A DNA stretch of 64,000 nucleotides from Deltaproteobacteria bacterium (GTDB taxonomy: Bacteria; Myxococcota_A; Polyangia; Haliangiales; Haliangiaceae). Positions 54,057-63,134 of this stretch are shown piece by piece; position 1 is the stretch's first letter; every line of letters begins with the position of its first letter. The stretch is taken from positions 334,071-398,070 of the forward strand of contig JAHDIH010000003.1 in the NCBI GenBank assembly GCA_020630875.1, in the 5' to 3' direction. The position numbers and the translations under genes were made by a program. The notes beneath the pieces were generated by a model, which saw only the letters and a program-made list of their open reading frames with translations, had not been told where the DNA came from and did no database searches.

Positions 54057-55463
54057 ATGATTGAAATGAAACGCTCAAACTCTCGATTTCTAGCTCCCAT
54101 TTTCTTGGGTTTGTTCTTCTTACTGTTCGTTACCGGTTGCGACAGCGACCTTGATTACAACGACGCGAAAGACAAAGGCATTCTCTATCTTTACGGAGTA
54201 GCCTTTGTCGCTGGCTTCCTTACGTCTCTCACCCCATGCGTATACCCAATGATTCCGATTACCATGAGTCTGTTTGGGGCCAAGGGAGAGTCGGTATCTC
54301 GCGGAAAAGCATTTCTGCTTGCGTTTGCCTACGTACTTGGAATGGCAGCGCTATTCACCCCTTTGGGAGTTGGATTCGCACTTGCAGGGCAAAAAACAGG
54401 CTTCGGACAATTGCTTGGCGAGTGGTACGTTGTCTTGCCGCTGTGTTTGATGTTCTTGGCTTTCGCGCTGTCCCTTTTTGGTCTTTTCGAAATGAAACTG
54501 CCCTACGGCCTGCAACAAAAGCTCAACAACGTAGGAGGTGCTGGCTATAAAGGTGCTTTTGGGATGGGGCTGGTTGGCGGACTAATCGCAGCCCCATGCG
54601 TTGGCCCGTTTGCGTTGAGTATGTTGACCGCGATTGCAACGAAAGGTGGTCAAGCGGAGGGGGCAGAGCTTTTGTCGGTTGCCATAGAGGGTGGTCTCGC
54701 GATGTTTTTCTATGCGCTTGGTATTGGCGTAATCTTCATGGCTTTAGCCCTGTTCTCTATGAGCGTCCCACGCAGTGGACAGTGGATGGAGTGGATAAAA
54801 AGTTTCTTCGGAATAATGATTCTCGTAATGATTTTTTACTATCTACGTCCGCTATTTCCCGCGCTTGAGGACTTGGTACAAAATAGTATTCCATTCCGAC
54901 TAGGAGCCATAGCTCTTGCCCTGGTAGGAGTTGCCATCGGATCAATCCATCTTTCTTTTCATGGAACATCAAACGCTATCAAACTGCGAAAAGCGCTGGG
55001 AGTAGCTCTCGGGGTCGTGGGAGGCGCCGGTCTCTTCTTAAGTTTTTACAAAGCTCCCCCGCCACCAAAGGTAGACAAGAATGCGGAACTAGTCTGGGTC
55101 AAAAAGGGCAACTCACAAGAACGAATGACTGAAGCACTAGAGCTCGCGAAGAAAAGTAACAAAGGTGTCATGATAGACTTCTGGGCTAGCTGGTGCGCCC
55201 CATGCAAAAAACTAGACATTACCATGGTCGATCCCGAGGTTTACCCGGCCTTAGGAAGTAACTTCATAGCAGTGAAAATCGACATGACCGATCCTTCAGA
55301 TATCGATAACCTCGTGCAAACTAAGTATAAAGGAGGGCTGCCAACGTTGGTGTTCCTCGACAGTGCCGGGACAGAGCGCGCTCGAATTACAAAGCCTGTG
55401 ACGCCCACCGAGATGCGGAAGGTCGTGGAACAAGCCGCGTCCGCTGAACCAGGTAAAAAATGA
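54057..55463 (+). CDS. dsbD: Thiol:disulfide interchange protein DsbD, short form
   Basis: DsbD passes electrons from cytoplasmic thioredoxin across the inner membrane to periplasmic reductants. The 468-residue protein has eight or so membrane segments with the conserved redox Cys61 in LTPCVYP and Cys181 in AAPCVGPF, and a C-terminal thioredoxin domain with WCAPC (379-383). The usual N-terminal periplasmic alpha domain (about 130 residues) is missing; the N-terminus is a hydrophobic segment ending in VTGC (Cys28) that could be a lipobox or simply a membrane anchor. The ATG at 54057 and a second ATG three codons later (54066) both lack a ribosome site. It is coupled to a thioredoxin-like lipoprotein (ATGA). 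Confidence 0.9.
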   Translation: MIEMKRSNSRFLAPIFLGLFFLLFVTGCDSDLDYNDAKDKGILYLYGVAFVAGFLTSLTPCVYPMIPITMSLFGAKGESVSRGKAFLLAFAYVLGMAALFTPLGVGFALAGQKTGFGQLLGEWYVVLPLCLMFLAFALSLFGLFEMKLPYGLQQKLNNVGGAGYKGAFGMGLVGGLIAAPCVGPFALSMLTAIATKGGQAEGAELLSVAIEGGLAMFFYALGIGVIFMALALFSMSVPRSGQWMEWIKSFFGIMILVMIFYYLRPLFPALEDLVQNSIPFRLGAIALALVGVAIGSIHLSFHGTSNAIKLRKALGVALGVVGGAGLFLSFYKAPPPPKVDKNAELVWVKKGNSQERMTEALELAKKSNKGVMIDFWASWCAPCKKLDITMVDPEVYPALGSNFIAVKIDMTDPSDIDNLVQTKYKGGLPTLVFLDSAGTERARITKPVTPTEMRKVVEQAASAEPGKK

Positions 55464-55816
55464 GCCGACTTGCGCCACTGTTCTTCGCTGTCATGCTCGC
55501 AAGTGGCTGCGACTCGACGGCAAAAGCTCCCTCCCCATCATCAGACGACAACAAACTAATCGTGTTTACAGCGGACTGGTGCGCCTCTTGCCAGGAACTT
55601 AAAAAAGTCATGGCTTCGGCCAAAGTTGCCAAGGCTTTGGAAACCTATTCCGTAGTTGTCTACGATCAAACCAAAGAAACCAAAGAAGCACTCCTTGTGG
55701 CCAAAGAGTATGGCGTCTCTCGCCTTCCTTTTGTTGTCAAGGAAAGAAATGGGCAACGAATGGCGCCGTACGGTGGCGTAGTGGAAGCTTCAGACTTACT
55801 GAACTACTTAAAATGA
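55460..55816 (+). CDS. Thioredoxin-fold lipoprotein
   Basis: The 118-residue protein has a lipoprotein signal ending in ASGC (Cys17), then a single thioredoxin-like fold with VFTADWCASCQEL (CxxC, about 35-47) and the cis-Pro strand SRLPFVVKER. It is probably a periplasmic thiol reductase or isomerase receiving electrons from the adjacent DsbD, perhaps substituting for the missing alpha domain of that protein; this is inference from the ATGA overlap and the shared pathway. No other active-site oddity is visible. Confidence 0.88.
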   Translation: MSRLAPLFFAVMLASGCDSTAKAPSPSSDDNKLIVFTADWCASCQELKKVMASAKVAKALETYSVVVYDQTKETKEALLVAKEYGVSRLPFVVKERNGQRMAPYGGVVEASDLLNYLK

Positions 55817-55824
55817 TATAGTTC

Positions 55825-55853
55825 TTGCACCAAACACCTCGCAGCACTAGCCT
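55825..55853 (+). promoter_or_regulatory. Candidate promoter of the C45-like gene, leaderless spacing to GTG
   Basis: TTGCAC (55825-55830), a 17-bp spacer and TAGCCT (55848-55853), then exactly 6 bases to the GTG at 55860. The ATG at 55857 would be only 3 bases from the -10, so the GTG is favoured. Confidence 0.45.
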
Positions 55854-55859
55854 CCAATG

Positions 55860-57488
55860 GTGACGCTTCTGCCGCAAAAGCAGCCAAGACGAGCGAGTAC
55901 AAGACTAAGACTTGCGTTGGTTCTTGTGATCATTGTGGTTATCGCTATTTCCCTTTCATGGCGTTATTTTAAAAAGCAAGGAGACTACCCCAACTACTAC
56001 CATCCCGTTGCAGGTCAAACGATTACGGATGGTGAAAAGCTAATTTTCAGAGACTCTGTGGCCCAACGGAAAAAGGGTCATCTTTTGGCATTACTTCGAG
56101 GCGTAGCGGATAAACGAGGGGCCGCTCGAGTAGAACTTGCCAACCTATCGAAAAGCGACAGACCACTAACTACCGACTTTGAGCGGCAATACGCCTCTGA
56201 TACGATATGGGACTGGTTTGCAAAAGAAATCGCCGTAAAGTATCGGTTACGTAATCTTCCAAAGTCCTTGAGCTTCCAAGAAAATGTGGAGCTGGCCAAC
56301 CTCGCCCACTACTCTGGTGTGACCTACAGAAAGGCACTTTACGATGAATTGTTTTACGACCTGGGGAAAAGTCAGACGTCGTCAGGCAAACTGGACACCG
56401 CCTCAAGAAATCTCACGGTAGTGTCATCTGCTCATCAAAACCGTCCGATGATGGTGGTAAAAAGTCTTGCGCTTCCGGGCCTTAAAGACAACGGTGAGTC
56501 CTTATCTAAATCACTTGGGATCTTTGCCCACCAACACTTAAACCTCAACTACGTCACTGTAGGTTTTTCATCACAGCTAGGTGCGTTCATTGGAGTAAAT
56601 GAAAAAAAACTTCTAGTCTCACTGCACGTTCTGCCGACAAGCGAGACAAACTTTGGCGCGGTACCATCGACGGTGCTGGTAAATCGCATCTTATCTTCTG
56701 CGAATTCCACAGAGGAAGCAGTCACGATCCTCAAAGACACTCCCATTGCTGGCTCAGGAATCTTCACCATAGCGAGTGGAATCAGTAACAAAACGGTCGT
56801 AGTAGAAAAAACACCTAGTAGGACTTTTGTCAGAACAAAGCATAGAGATGTCGTCGGTGACCTGTACACATCCCCCAAAATTGGAGTCGATGCAGCGAAC
56901 AACTGGAGAATGAGACAAGGATGGCCACTCAAACGAATCCAAAATGCGCGAGCTCTTCTCAGACTCGTAAAAAACAGAAGCGACATGATCTCTTTGGCAT
57001 CGTCTACCAAAACATTGGACCGTAACGAACTTCCTATTGGGCACCGAGCAAGCGTTCTCGACGAAAGAAGTCTTTTTCGCGTTTTAGTTAACTTGAATAC
57101 GATGGACTTACTGCTGCACGACCGCACAGGCAAGTCTATCAACGTAAGCCTTACGGATCTGATGAGTGGTAGGTTCGTAACCCCGGCTAATGCATCATGG
57201 CCCATCAATCGAGAGCGTTTGCGCCTGGCATGGGAGAGTGAACTACTGGTACGCCGCGCCAAGGCATTAAACGGACAAGCTCAAGCCCGCAGGACGATTA
57301 TGGCGGCTCTGGCTCAAGTCACCGACGCCAGTGAAGTGCACCAAGCGCTTGCGGAAATCAGTACTCCCAATGAAGCGCTGTCTCACTATGAAAAAGCGCT
57401 GATCGGAGTCGATGATGATATTGTAAAGAAATCTCTTGAGAGTTCTATCGAACAGCTAAAGGAACGTAGGACTAGAGCTCGGCCCTGA
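55860..57488 (+). CDS. C45/AAT-like (penicillin acyltransferase-fold) membrane protein lacking the nucleophile Cys
   Basis: The 542-residue protein has a basic N-terminus, one membrane helix (about 16-38) and a periplasmic region. Residues about 200-350 follow the C45 acyltransferase/hydrolase pattern: LTVVSSAHQNRPMMVVKSLALPG (near where the nucleophile Cys and GRNLD motif normally occur), AFIGVNEKKLLVSLHV, STVLVNRILSSANSTEEAVTIL and SGISNKTVVVEKTPS. The family self-cleaves at a Cys, but this whole protein has no Cys at all, so it is probably inactive or uses another residue. The C-terminal 60 residues are helical. It overlaps the convergent FHA gene by 17 bases. Confidence 0.6.
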   Translation: MTLLPQKQPRRASTRLRLALVLVIIVVIAISLSWRYFKKQGDYPNYYHPVAGQTITDGEKLIFRDSVAQRKKGHLLALLRGVADKRGAARVELANLSKSDRPLTTDFERQYASDTIWDWFAKEIAVKYRLRNLPKSLSFQENVELANLAHYSGVTYRKALYDELFYDLGKSQTSSGKLDTASRNLTVVSSAHQNRPMMVVKSLALPGLKDNGESLSKSLGIFAHQHLNLNYVTVGFSSQLGAFIGVNEKKLLVSLHVLPTSETNFGAVPSTVLVNRILSSANSTEEAVTILKDTPIAGSGIFTIASGISNKTVVVEKTPSRTFVRTKHRDVVGDLYTSPKIGVDAANNWRMRQGWPLKRIQNARALLRLVKNRSDMISLASSTKTLDRNELPIGHRASVLDERSLFRVLVNLNTMDLLLHDRTGKSINVSLTDLMSGRFVTPANASWPINRERLRLAWESELLVRRAKALNGQAQARRTIMAALAQVTDASEVHQALAEISTPNEALSHYEKALIGVDDDIVKKSLESSIEQLKERRTRARP

Positions 57489-58245
57489 AGAGCTGATCTC
57501 CTACTCGAAAGCATGCGCCAGTTCCAACCGTAATTGGTTTCGTAAATTTGGCGTACGTCCCATTAGAGCTTTTGAGGTCGCAAAGGTACGCCTTGCCACC
57601 ATCCATCCGTAACATGGCGTGAATTCGCGAAAGAAATCCGTCTTCGGGAAAACGAATTTCCCCTTCCTCTCTTCCTACTGACGTTTCCCCGCAGAGCAAG
57701 CGAACGTCTCCCAGATCACCGTTTGCGAGAATTTGCACAATACGCCCCCAAGATTTCTTGACCGGACTTCCGAACAACGCGACATCGTGTCTGGTAATTG
57801 TATCTCCACCTTGCCCGCCACTTAAGTGAAGTCGAAATACCTGTCGTCCGACCAAAAACTCTTGATTTTCTTCCAATTGAATCGAGCCATCAACTCGTAA
57901 GAAAATACCATTCCACTCATCCAAAGGTTCCAGCGTAATGCCGCCACTGGCTTTCCTAATCCGAAGATGGGAGTCAGCCAAAAATGGGTCGTCCGCAAAA
58001 GCAACCGTTGCCCCAGGATTGCGCCCAATGGTGCAGTCTTCGGTGTCAATATTGTAAGACGTTCCATCTGCGCCTGATTTATCGATTACAGTTAACTTCA
58101 GCCAACGTCTTGCTGCAAGCGTTGCAGCGCGCGTCTTGGTTGGTGGACGAGTAACATCGGCAGAAAGACCACCGAAGTGGTTTCCACAACTTAAGCAAAA
58201 GGCCGTCCCCGGAGGGCTTTCATAGCCACATTTTCTGCATTGCAT
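57472..58245 (-). CDS. Zinc-ribbon protein with two FHA domains
   Basis: The 257-residue protein starts with a zinc ribbon MQCRKC and FCLSCG (residues 3-20). A first FHA-like domain (about 50-130, CTIGRNPGATVAF) precedes a second, canonical one (about 170-250) with TSVGREEGEI, LSRIHAM and KSSNGTY, the residues that bind phosphothreonine. FHA proteins recognise Thr-phosphorylated partners of Ser/Thr kinases, which are abundant in myxobacteria; none is in this window. The frame continues upstream to 58302, but the ATG at 58245 has a strong GAGGGGAG ribosome site and is chosen. It overlaps the convergent C45-like gene. Confidence 0.9.
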   Translation of the reverse strand: MQCRKCGYESPPGTAFCLSCGNHFGGLSADVTRPPTKTRAATLAARRWLKLTVIDKSGADGTSYNIDTEDCTIGRNPGATVAFADDPFLADSHLRIRKASGGITLEPLDEWNGIFLRVDGSIQLEENQEFLVGRQVFRLHLSGGQGGDTITRHDVALFGSPVKKSWGRIVQILANGDLGDVRLLCGETSVGREEGEIRFPEDGFLSRIHAMLRMDGGKAYLCDLKSSNGTYAKFTKPITVGTGACFRVGDQLFRAEL

Positions 58246-58300
58246 CTGTTTCTCCCCTCTTTCCGTCACAATAGCGGTCGATTGCCCTTTTAAAATACCC

Positions 58301-58318
58301 AAACATTGGGCAACGTTT
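58301..58318. promoter_or_regulatory. Imperfect inverted repeat in the FHA/lipoprotein divergent gap
   Basis: AAACATT-GGGC-AACGTTT pairs 6 of 7 bases. It overlaps a TTGGGC hexamer (58306-58311) that, with CACTAT at 58329-58334 (17-bp spacer), could be the -35/-10 for the gene at 58381. Weak but worth noting. Confidence 0.25.
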
Positions 58319-58380
58319 GCGTCGGTTCCACTATCATAGAAGCAACGGCCTTGCGTCGCAATGGAAGGTGAGGATAACTC

Positions 58381-59379
58381 ATGCTCAGACTACTACTTTT
58401 TACACTCATAGCCGGATGTTCGGGCGCCCCACAGGTAGCCACTTTTCCCGAAAATCCCCATACAACCAAAGCTGGAGACTATTGCGGCAAGTTTGAGGGC
58501 ACCGCGTTAGATCAAAACAACGCCCCCGTCGCCAATGCCGTCGTTTGGGCCACCTGGACCAAAACGAACGGACAACTGCCAGCAGGGTTCGAGGAAAAAC
58601 TTACGTCCACCGATGCTAATGGTAAGTACGTAATCCCCAAACTTAAGGTGTGCGATCATTCTGTTTCAGACTTTGTCCTCTACATTTATAAAAAGAATCA
58701 TATCGCTTACCGCTCAGATAGACTGTTTCCAAGCTTTGAGCGTCGATTTGACTTCTACCAAAGATCGAACCAAGCCGTGATGCCTGGGCTAAATTCAGGG
58801 TTCTCTCATAAACGACACCTCGAGTACTTGGGAAGTGCTCCCGCAATCGCTACTAACTTCGAATGGGAGCAAGCGTTGGCCGAGTCCGAAGGCGATGATG
58901 TAGAAATAGCAGTGCCAACCGGCATTAATCGTCGCATTGTCGCATCTCAGCTATTGTCACCCAAACTTATAGAAGACGTATTAAGTTACAAGGGGGACTA
59001 CACTGCTGGGCCGTTGGGTGACCAACCAGACACGGACATGTATTCGACCATGCACTTGCAAGCCAACAACAGCGACCAGAGTTACGATATCGCGGTGAGA
59101 ATGTGGACATTTTCAAACGCGCAAGCCGCCAGGGAATCGTTTGTTGGAATGGTGGACTCACTTCCGAATGCGAAAGAAAAGAAGGCTCTTCCTTGGGGCA
59201 ACGTGGACGGCGTGATCGGAGACCAGGGGCCAGTTAAGGCAATGGGACTTGTAGACTACTCCCGAAACATCGCGCTGATTTTAACTTGCGGAAACAACCT
59301 GTGCAAAAACGAATCAGATCTAGAACTGATTACCAAAGAAACTTTTAAAGTATTGGAGTCGTTGTGGCCCGTAAAATAA
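58381..59379 (+). CDS. Lipoprotein with carboxypeptidase-regulatory-like domain
   Basis: The 332-residue protein has a lipoprotein signal ending in IAGC (Cys13). Residues about 38-110 form a carboxypeptidase-regulatory-like beta domain (FEGTALDQNNAPVANAVVWAT, TSTDANGKYVIPKLKVC), and the rest is a mixed fold with TFSNAQAARESFVGMVDSLPN and a final KETFKVLESLWP, somewhat like DUF-type gas vesicle-unrelated envelope domains; I cannot name it. GAGGA 7 bases before the ATG marks the start. The next gene overlaps its end by 16 bases, suggesting joint expression. Confidence 0.75.
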   Translation: MLRLLLFTLIAGCSGAPQVATFPENPHTTKAGDYCGKFEGTALDQNNAPVANAVVWATWTKTNGQLPAGFEEKLTSTDANGKYVIPKLKVCDHSVSDFVLYIYKKNHIAYRSDRLFPSFERRFDFYQRSNQAVMPGLNSGFSHKRHLEYLGSAPAIATNFEWEQALAESEGDDVEIAVPTGINRRIVASQLLSPKLIEDVLSYKGDYTAGPLGDQPDTDMYSTMHLQANNSDQSYDIAVRMWTFSNAQAARESFVGMVDSLPNAKEKKALPWGNVDGVIGDQGPVKAMGLVDYSRNIALILTCGNNLCKNESDLELITKETFKVLESLWPVK

Positions 59380-60482
59380 CACTTATACTCACCTTTCTCT
59401 CACTATCTTTGCCAGCACACGCGTGGGAATCGCAAACCCACGCCGGTATTGCCGCGCGAGCTGCGGCTCAATCTAACCTAGACGAGTTACTTAAGGCCGC
59501 AGGTAAAAAAAGAGGCCTAGAAACCGTACTGACACTGAAGAAGTCTGAAGCTCCAAAAATCTACGCTACGGTGGCTAAGTTCAGCCCATCGTGCGGTTTT
59601 GTACCTCATAACGAAAAACTACCAGCTAAAAGTTGGATCGCGCTCGGTGCTGCGGTTGCAGATTTGAATAGTGGACAGCATCACTTCTTAGACCCGACTA
59701 ACAAACGTGGCCTAAAAAGTGATCCGCCCGTTGCTTCAAAGTTAACTTCACGCGCGTTAAAGCGAAAGTCGCATAAAACCGGTTTGAGTGCCCTGAAATG
59801 GCTAGGACGCACCGACAGGAGCTACCCGATTGAAAAGCTTTCTATGCAACTCAAAAACATTAGCCAACTTTCAGATGCAGAACTCGCCAAACTTCTAGTG
59901 TCCATAGGCAATGCGCTGCACGTCCTGTCCGATATGAGTTCGCCAGCCCACGTCAGGAATGATGCGGAGTCATTGGTGCAAGGAACCAACAGAGGGTCGC
60001 TTATGGCTCATGGCTCTCGATTCGAAAAGGTTGCGCATTTAGCGTTTGGCAGAATCGCCATGCCGAACAAGCGTGTTGCTGTCCCAGTCTTCTCCACCTG
60101 GGAGGAATACTTTCACAACTCAAGTCAGTCAGGACTCGCCGACATCGTTTCTCGGCGATTTTTTTCAGAGTCGACGCTACCTCGTACTATCCCAATTCGT
60201 CCTGGCAAAGACCTAAAGCCAAATACTTCGCTAAGCAGTAAGATCGCCGGTAGTTTGCAGCGACCGAAGCCACGAGTGCCAGAGGAGCTGGATATCATCG
60301 CAGCTCAAAGCCAGTGGGCTAGACTGGAAAACAAAAGAGGGACCTGCATCGCAGAATACAAAGTTACCAAATTCAAGCTTCATTGGAAGATGTCGGACCA
60401 GTGCATGCGAGAGCAACAAAAAGAACTGCTTCCGGTAACCATCGCTTACGGTGCAGGACTAATCAATACCTTAGCGAAGTAG
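59364..60482 (+). CDS. Zinc-dependent phospholipase C-like / S1-P1 nuclease-fold secreted protein
   Basis: The 372-residue protein has a signal peptide (about 1-20, cleaving before WESQTHAG, where Trp1 and His residues resemble zinc ligands of zinc phospholipase C). The helical core contains IGNALHVLSDMSSPAHVRND (about 180-199), the classic HxxxDxxxPxH pattern of this superfamily. Members cleave phosphatidylcholine or nucleic acids in the periplasm or outside the cell. It could be the host-membrane or scavenging type; substrate not predictable. GTG start at 59364 inside the previous gene. Confidence 0.8.
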   Translation: MARKITLILTFLSLSLPAHAWESQTHAGIAARAAAQSNLDELLKAAGKKRGLETVLTLKKSEAPKIYATVAKFSPSCGFVPHNEKLPAKSWIALGAAVADLNSGQHHFLDPTNKRGLKSDPPVASKLTSRALKRKSHKTGLSALKWLGRTDRSYPIEKLSMQLKNISQLSDAELAKLLVSIGNALHVLSDMSSPAHVRNDAESLVQGTNRGSLMAHGSRFEKVAHLAFGRIAMPNKRVAVPVFSTWEEYFHNSSQSGLADIVSRRFFSESTLPRTIPIRPGKDLKPNTSLSSKIAGSLQRPKPRVPEELDIIAAQSQWARLENKRGTCIAEYKVTKFKLHWKMSDQCMREQQKELLPVTIAYGAGLINTLAK

Positions 60483-60565
60483 GCATTTATTCTATGGCGC
60501 TGGACGTTACTCAGCGAATGAGTGTACTAAACTGAAAAAATCGCCTGGTTGTGCTAAGTCAGGTC

Positions 60566-61180
60566 ATGCACGCCATTTTTTCTATTCTCCTTGTTTTAGT
60601 AGGGAACGCTTGCTCTGCCAAATCACCAGCGGTACCGCTTAAGTTTGCAGAGATCGAATCTGTACGTCTTCATAAGGCGCCGCTTTCATCCCCTGAGTTT
60701 CCAGCGCCACTCAAACAACTTTGGGGACGTTATAGCGACTTAGAGAAACAAGCCCCGCCTCCAGCAAACGAGATGCAAAACTGGTTAAAAACACGTCTCG
60801 ACACGGTGAAAGCGATTGCAGCCATAAAGAAAGTGGATAGAGAAACTCACAACTTCATCATTGCGGCAGCACTTAGAGATACAAGAAGTAAGCTACAGAA
60901 TGCTGACGTCAGCCTAGATGTAAGAAAACTAATAGTGAGTGAAATTGCTAAGCACACGCTGGTCAGGATCGAAGCGTGCATTCCCGCGGTTAAGAAAACG
61001 TTAAGCAACAAATGCAAAGCGTGGGCAGCCCAAGAAAGAAAGTGGTTAGGCAAAGCGCCGATCTCAGCAGGATCAAAACAAAAGGCAAAAATGCTTGGTC
61101 CAATAAAGTCGGGCGAAAGTTGCCCTGAGGGCTACGAAAAAATTGACTCCGAAAAATTCTGTATAAAATTCTTGGATTAA
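60566..61180 (+). CDS. Small lipoprotein, Lys-rich, helical, unknown function
   Basis: The 204-residue protein (start ATG at 60566; a GTG at 60551 is possible) has a signal segment ending in GNAC (about residue 16) and a mature region that is mostly helical and rich in Lys/Arg/Ala. It has a pair of Cys near 139 and 150 and a C-terminal CPEGYEKIDSEKFCIKF box that could form a disulfide. No family is recognised. The weak -35/-10 TGGACG and TACTAA (60502-60531) with a short leader would fit a normal transcript. It converges on the S9 peptidase gene 16 bases away without a terminator. Confidence 0.65.
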   Translation: MHAIFSILLVLVGNACSAKSPAVPLKFAEIESVRLHKAPLSSPEFPAPLKQLWGRYSDLEKQAPPPANEMQNWLKTRLDTVKAIAAIKKVDRETHNFIIAAALRDTRSKLQNADVSLDVRKLIVSEIAKHTLVRIEACIPAVKKTLSNKCKAWAAQERKWLGKAPISAGSKQKAKMLGPIKSGESCPEGYEKIDSEKFCIKFLD

Positions 61181-61196
61181 CCTGCCACTATCCCCG

Positions 61197-63128
61197 TCAC
61201 GGCCCCAACAAATGCTTGGTTAAAAACATTACCGCAAGTTGGTTGTACAAGTCCCGATTTGGCTTTTTCTTAAAGCCATGCCCCTCATCCATTGCTAAGT
61301 AATACCAAACGTCTTTGCCGTTTTTCTCTGCAGCATTCACAATTTGCTCCGCTTCACTTGCTGGAACGCGAGGATCGTTTGCACCTTGAGCCACAAACAA
61401 TGCAGACTTAATTTTTTCTACGTGATTAAGTGGAGATATTTTCTGTTGAAACTCACGCATCTTTGGATCTCGCTCGTCTCCATACTCTGCTCGTCGAAGA
61501 TCACGTCTGTAATCCGCGGTGTTTTCCAAAAATGTCACAAAGTTAGAAATTCCTACGACTTCCACTCCTGCAACGATTCGGGCGCTGTAGTGCATAAGCG
61601 ACGCCATTACCATATACCCACCATACGACCCCCCAATGACCGCCACCTTTTTGGCGTCCAGGTCAGGAGCGCTGTCAATCCAATCTAGTAACGCACCAAT
61701 GTCTTTCACGGAGTCTTCACGCTTGAAGCCATTGTCTAGCTTTACGAACGTCTTACCGTACCCAGTGGAACCACGCACGTTCGGAAGGAGAACAGATATG
61801 CCCTGATTCAGTAGATATTGTGTCCTTGCAGAATACCAGGGCCGACTTTGGCCCTCAGGGCCACCGTGAATGGAAACAACGACGGGCCTTGGACCTTCTC
61901 CACTAGCCTTGTAATAGAATGCAGAAATTTTCTTTCCATCAAAAGTCGTATATTCGATGAGTGTTGGCTTCACCAGCGAGCTTCTTGCCACGTCACCTAG
62001 TTCACTTTCGGTATACCGAGAAAACTTCTTTTCGGTGAACGAGTAGACAAAAGCGTCTCCGTTCGAAGTGGGCCCCGACAAAGTCATCATTAACTTGTTG
62101 CTCGCTCCTGGGGCAAACCCTAAACCACCAACCAAGGTATCTGGGGCCGCAATCGCTTGGTAGGAATACTTTGGCAACTGCAACTCATAAAGTTTCCCAT
62201 AGCCATTCTCATTGGTAGTAAAGACCGCACGCTTGTTATCCGAGGCTACTTCAAGCGATCCCACGTTCCAATTGAGTCCCTCTGTGAGATTTTTCCATTT
62301 CCCATCATTAAGGTTAAGCAAATACAGCTTTTGGAACTCTCCGTCTTTGTCACTTACAATTAGGACTTCATCATCGCTAGCGCCGAAGCGAGCTTCGGGG
62401 TTGGCGGTTTGTCCTTCAGGCGAAAGTCGCTTAAGCTTTCCAGTTGCGACCTCCAGCAAATACACGTGCGACTCGTTGATAGAAACGTATTTTCCAACCA
62501 ACAAATGGGTTCCATCACTAGACCAATCATGGGCGTACCACCAACCATCAGTTTCTAGAAGAAGTTTGCTGTCACCAGCAACGCCATGAGATACCCATAA
62601 GTCAAATGACTTTCCGTTTCGTCCGTTACTGTTGTAAACCATCTTCTTGCCATCTTTTGACCATAGCGGAGCACCGTTTCGGCTTTTGCCATCGGTAAGT
62701 TGTTGCGTCACACCGGTCTTCAAATCTCTGCGGAACAGTTGGTATTTCTCGTTCCCGCCAACATCCGCGAGATAAACCATAGCGTTTGAATTCCCAGGTA
62801 CGAATGAGGCGGAAGAGACCGGTTCTGGTAGAAACGTTACTTGTTGCCGGGCGCCCAATGGCTGCTTCACCAAGTGGACCTGCGACGTATCGCCAAAACG
62901 CGTGCGTACCAGTAAGTGGCCATTCGCTGCCATCGAAAGTGCGGAGGCACTTCTTCCCGAAGTGTAACGAGCCAAATCGCGCTTAAGCTCTTCTGGAATC
63001 TCTGGGGTGCCTCGCAGACGAACCTCCCCTACCTGCCTATCCCACTTAGACTGTCCAGTCTGAGACGCGGTGTTCGTGGTTAGTGACGAACTACAAGAAA
63101 CGGCTACGAAAAATAGTAAAAATCTCAC
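61197..63128 (-). CDS. Prolyl oligopeptidase-family (S9) lipoprotein
   Basis: S9 peptidases cleave peptides, often after proline, with a beta-propeller that gates access to an alpha/beta hydrolase. The 643-residue protein has a lipoprotein signal with AVSC (Cys12), a beta-propeller (about 60-370, with repeated WSKDGKK/WSSDGTH type blades, WDR/TolB-like), and the peptidase domain with VSIHGGPEGQ, GGSYGGYM (nucleophile Ser about residue 500), GANDPRVP (Asp) and DEGHGF (His), so the triad is intact. It is likely periplasmic or surface-exposed. The GTG at 63128 is preceded by TTGATT-17-CAGAAT with exactly 6 bases to the start. Confidence 0.92.
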   Translation of the reverse strand: MRFLLFFVAVSCSSSLTTNTASQTGQSKWDRQVGEVRLRGTPEIPEELKRDLARYTSGRSASALSMAANGHLLVRTRFGDTSQVHLVKQPLGARQQVTFLPEPVSSASFVPGNSNAMVYLADVGGNEKYQLFRRDLKTGVTQQLTDGKSRNGAPLWSKDGKKMVYNSNGRNGKSFDLWVSHGVAGDSKLLLETDGWWYAHDWSSDGTHLLVGKYVSINESHVYLLEVATGKLKRLSPEGQTANPEARFGASDDEVLIVSDKDGEFQKLYLLNLNDGKWKNLTEGLNWNVGSLEVASDNKRAVFTTNENGYGKLYELQLPKYSYQAIAAPDTLVGGLGFAPGASNKLMMTLSGPTSNGDAFVYSFTEKKFSRYTESELGDVARSSLVKPTLIEYTTFDGKKISAFYYKASGEGPRPVVVSIHGGPEGQSRPWYSARTQYLLNQGISVLLPNVRGSTGYGKTFVKLDNGFKREDSVKDIGALLDWIDSAPDLDAKKVAVIGGSYGGYMVMASLMHYSARIVAGVEVVGISNFVTFLENTADYRRDLRRAEYGDERDPKMREFQQKISPLNHVEKIKSALFVAQGANDPRVPASEAEQIVNAAEKNGKDVWYYLAMDEGHGFKKKPNRDLYNQLAVMFLTKHLLGP

Positions 63129-63134
63129 GTTGAG

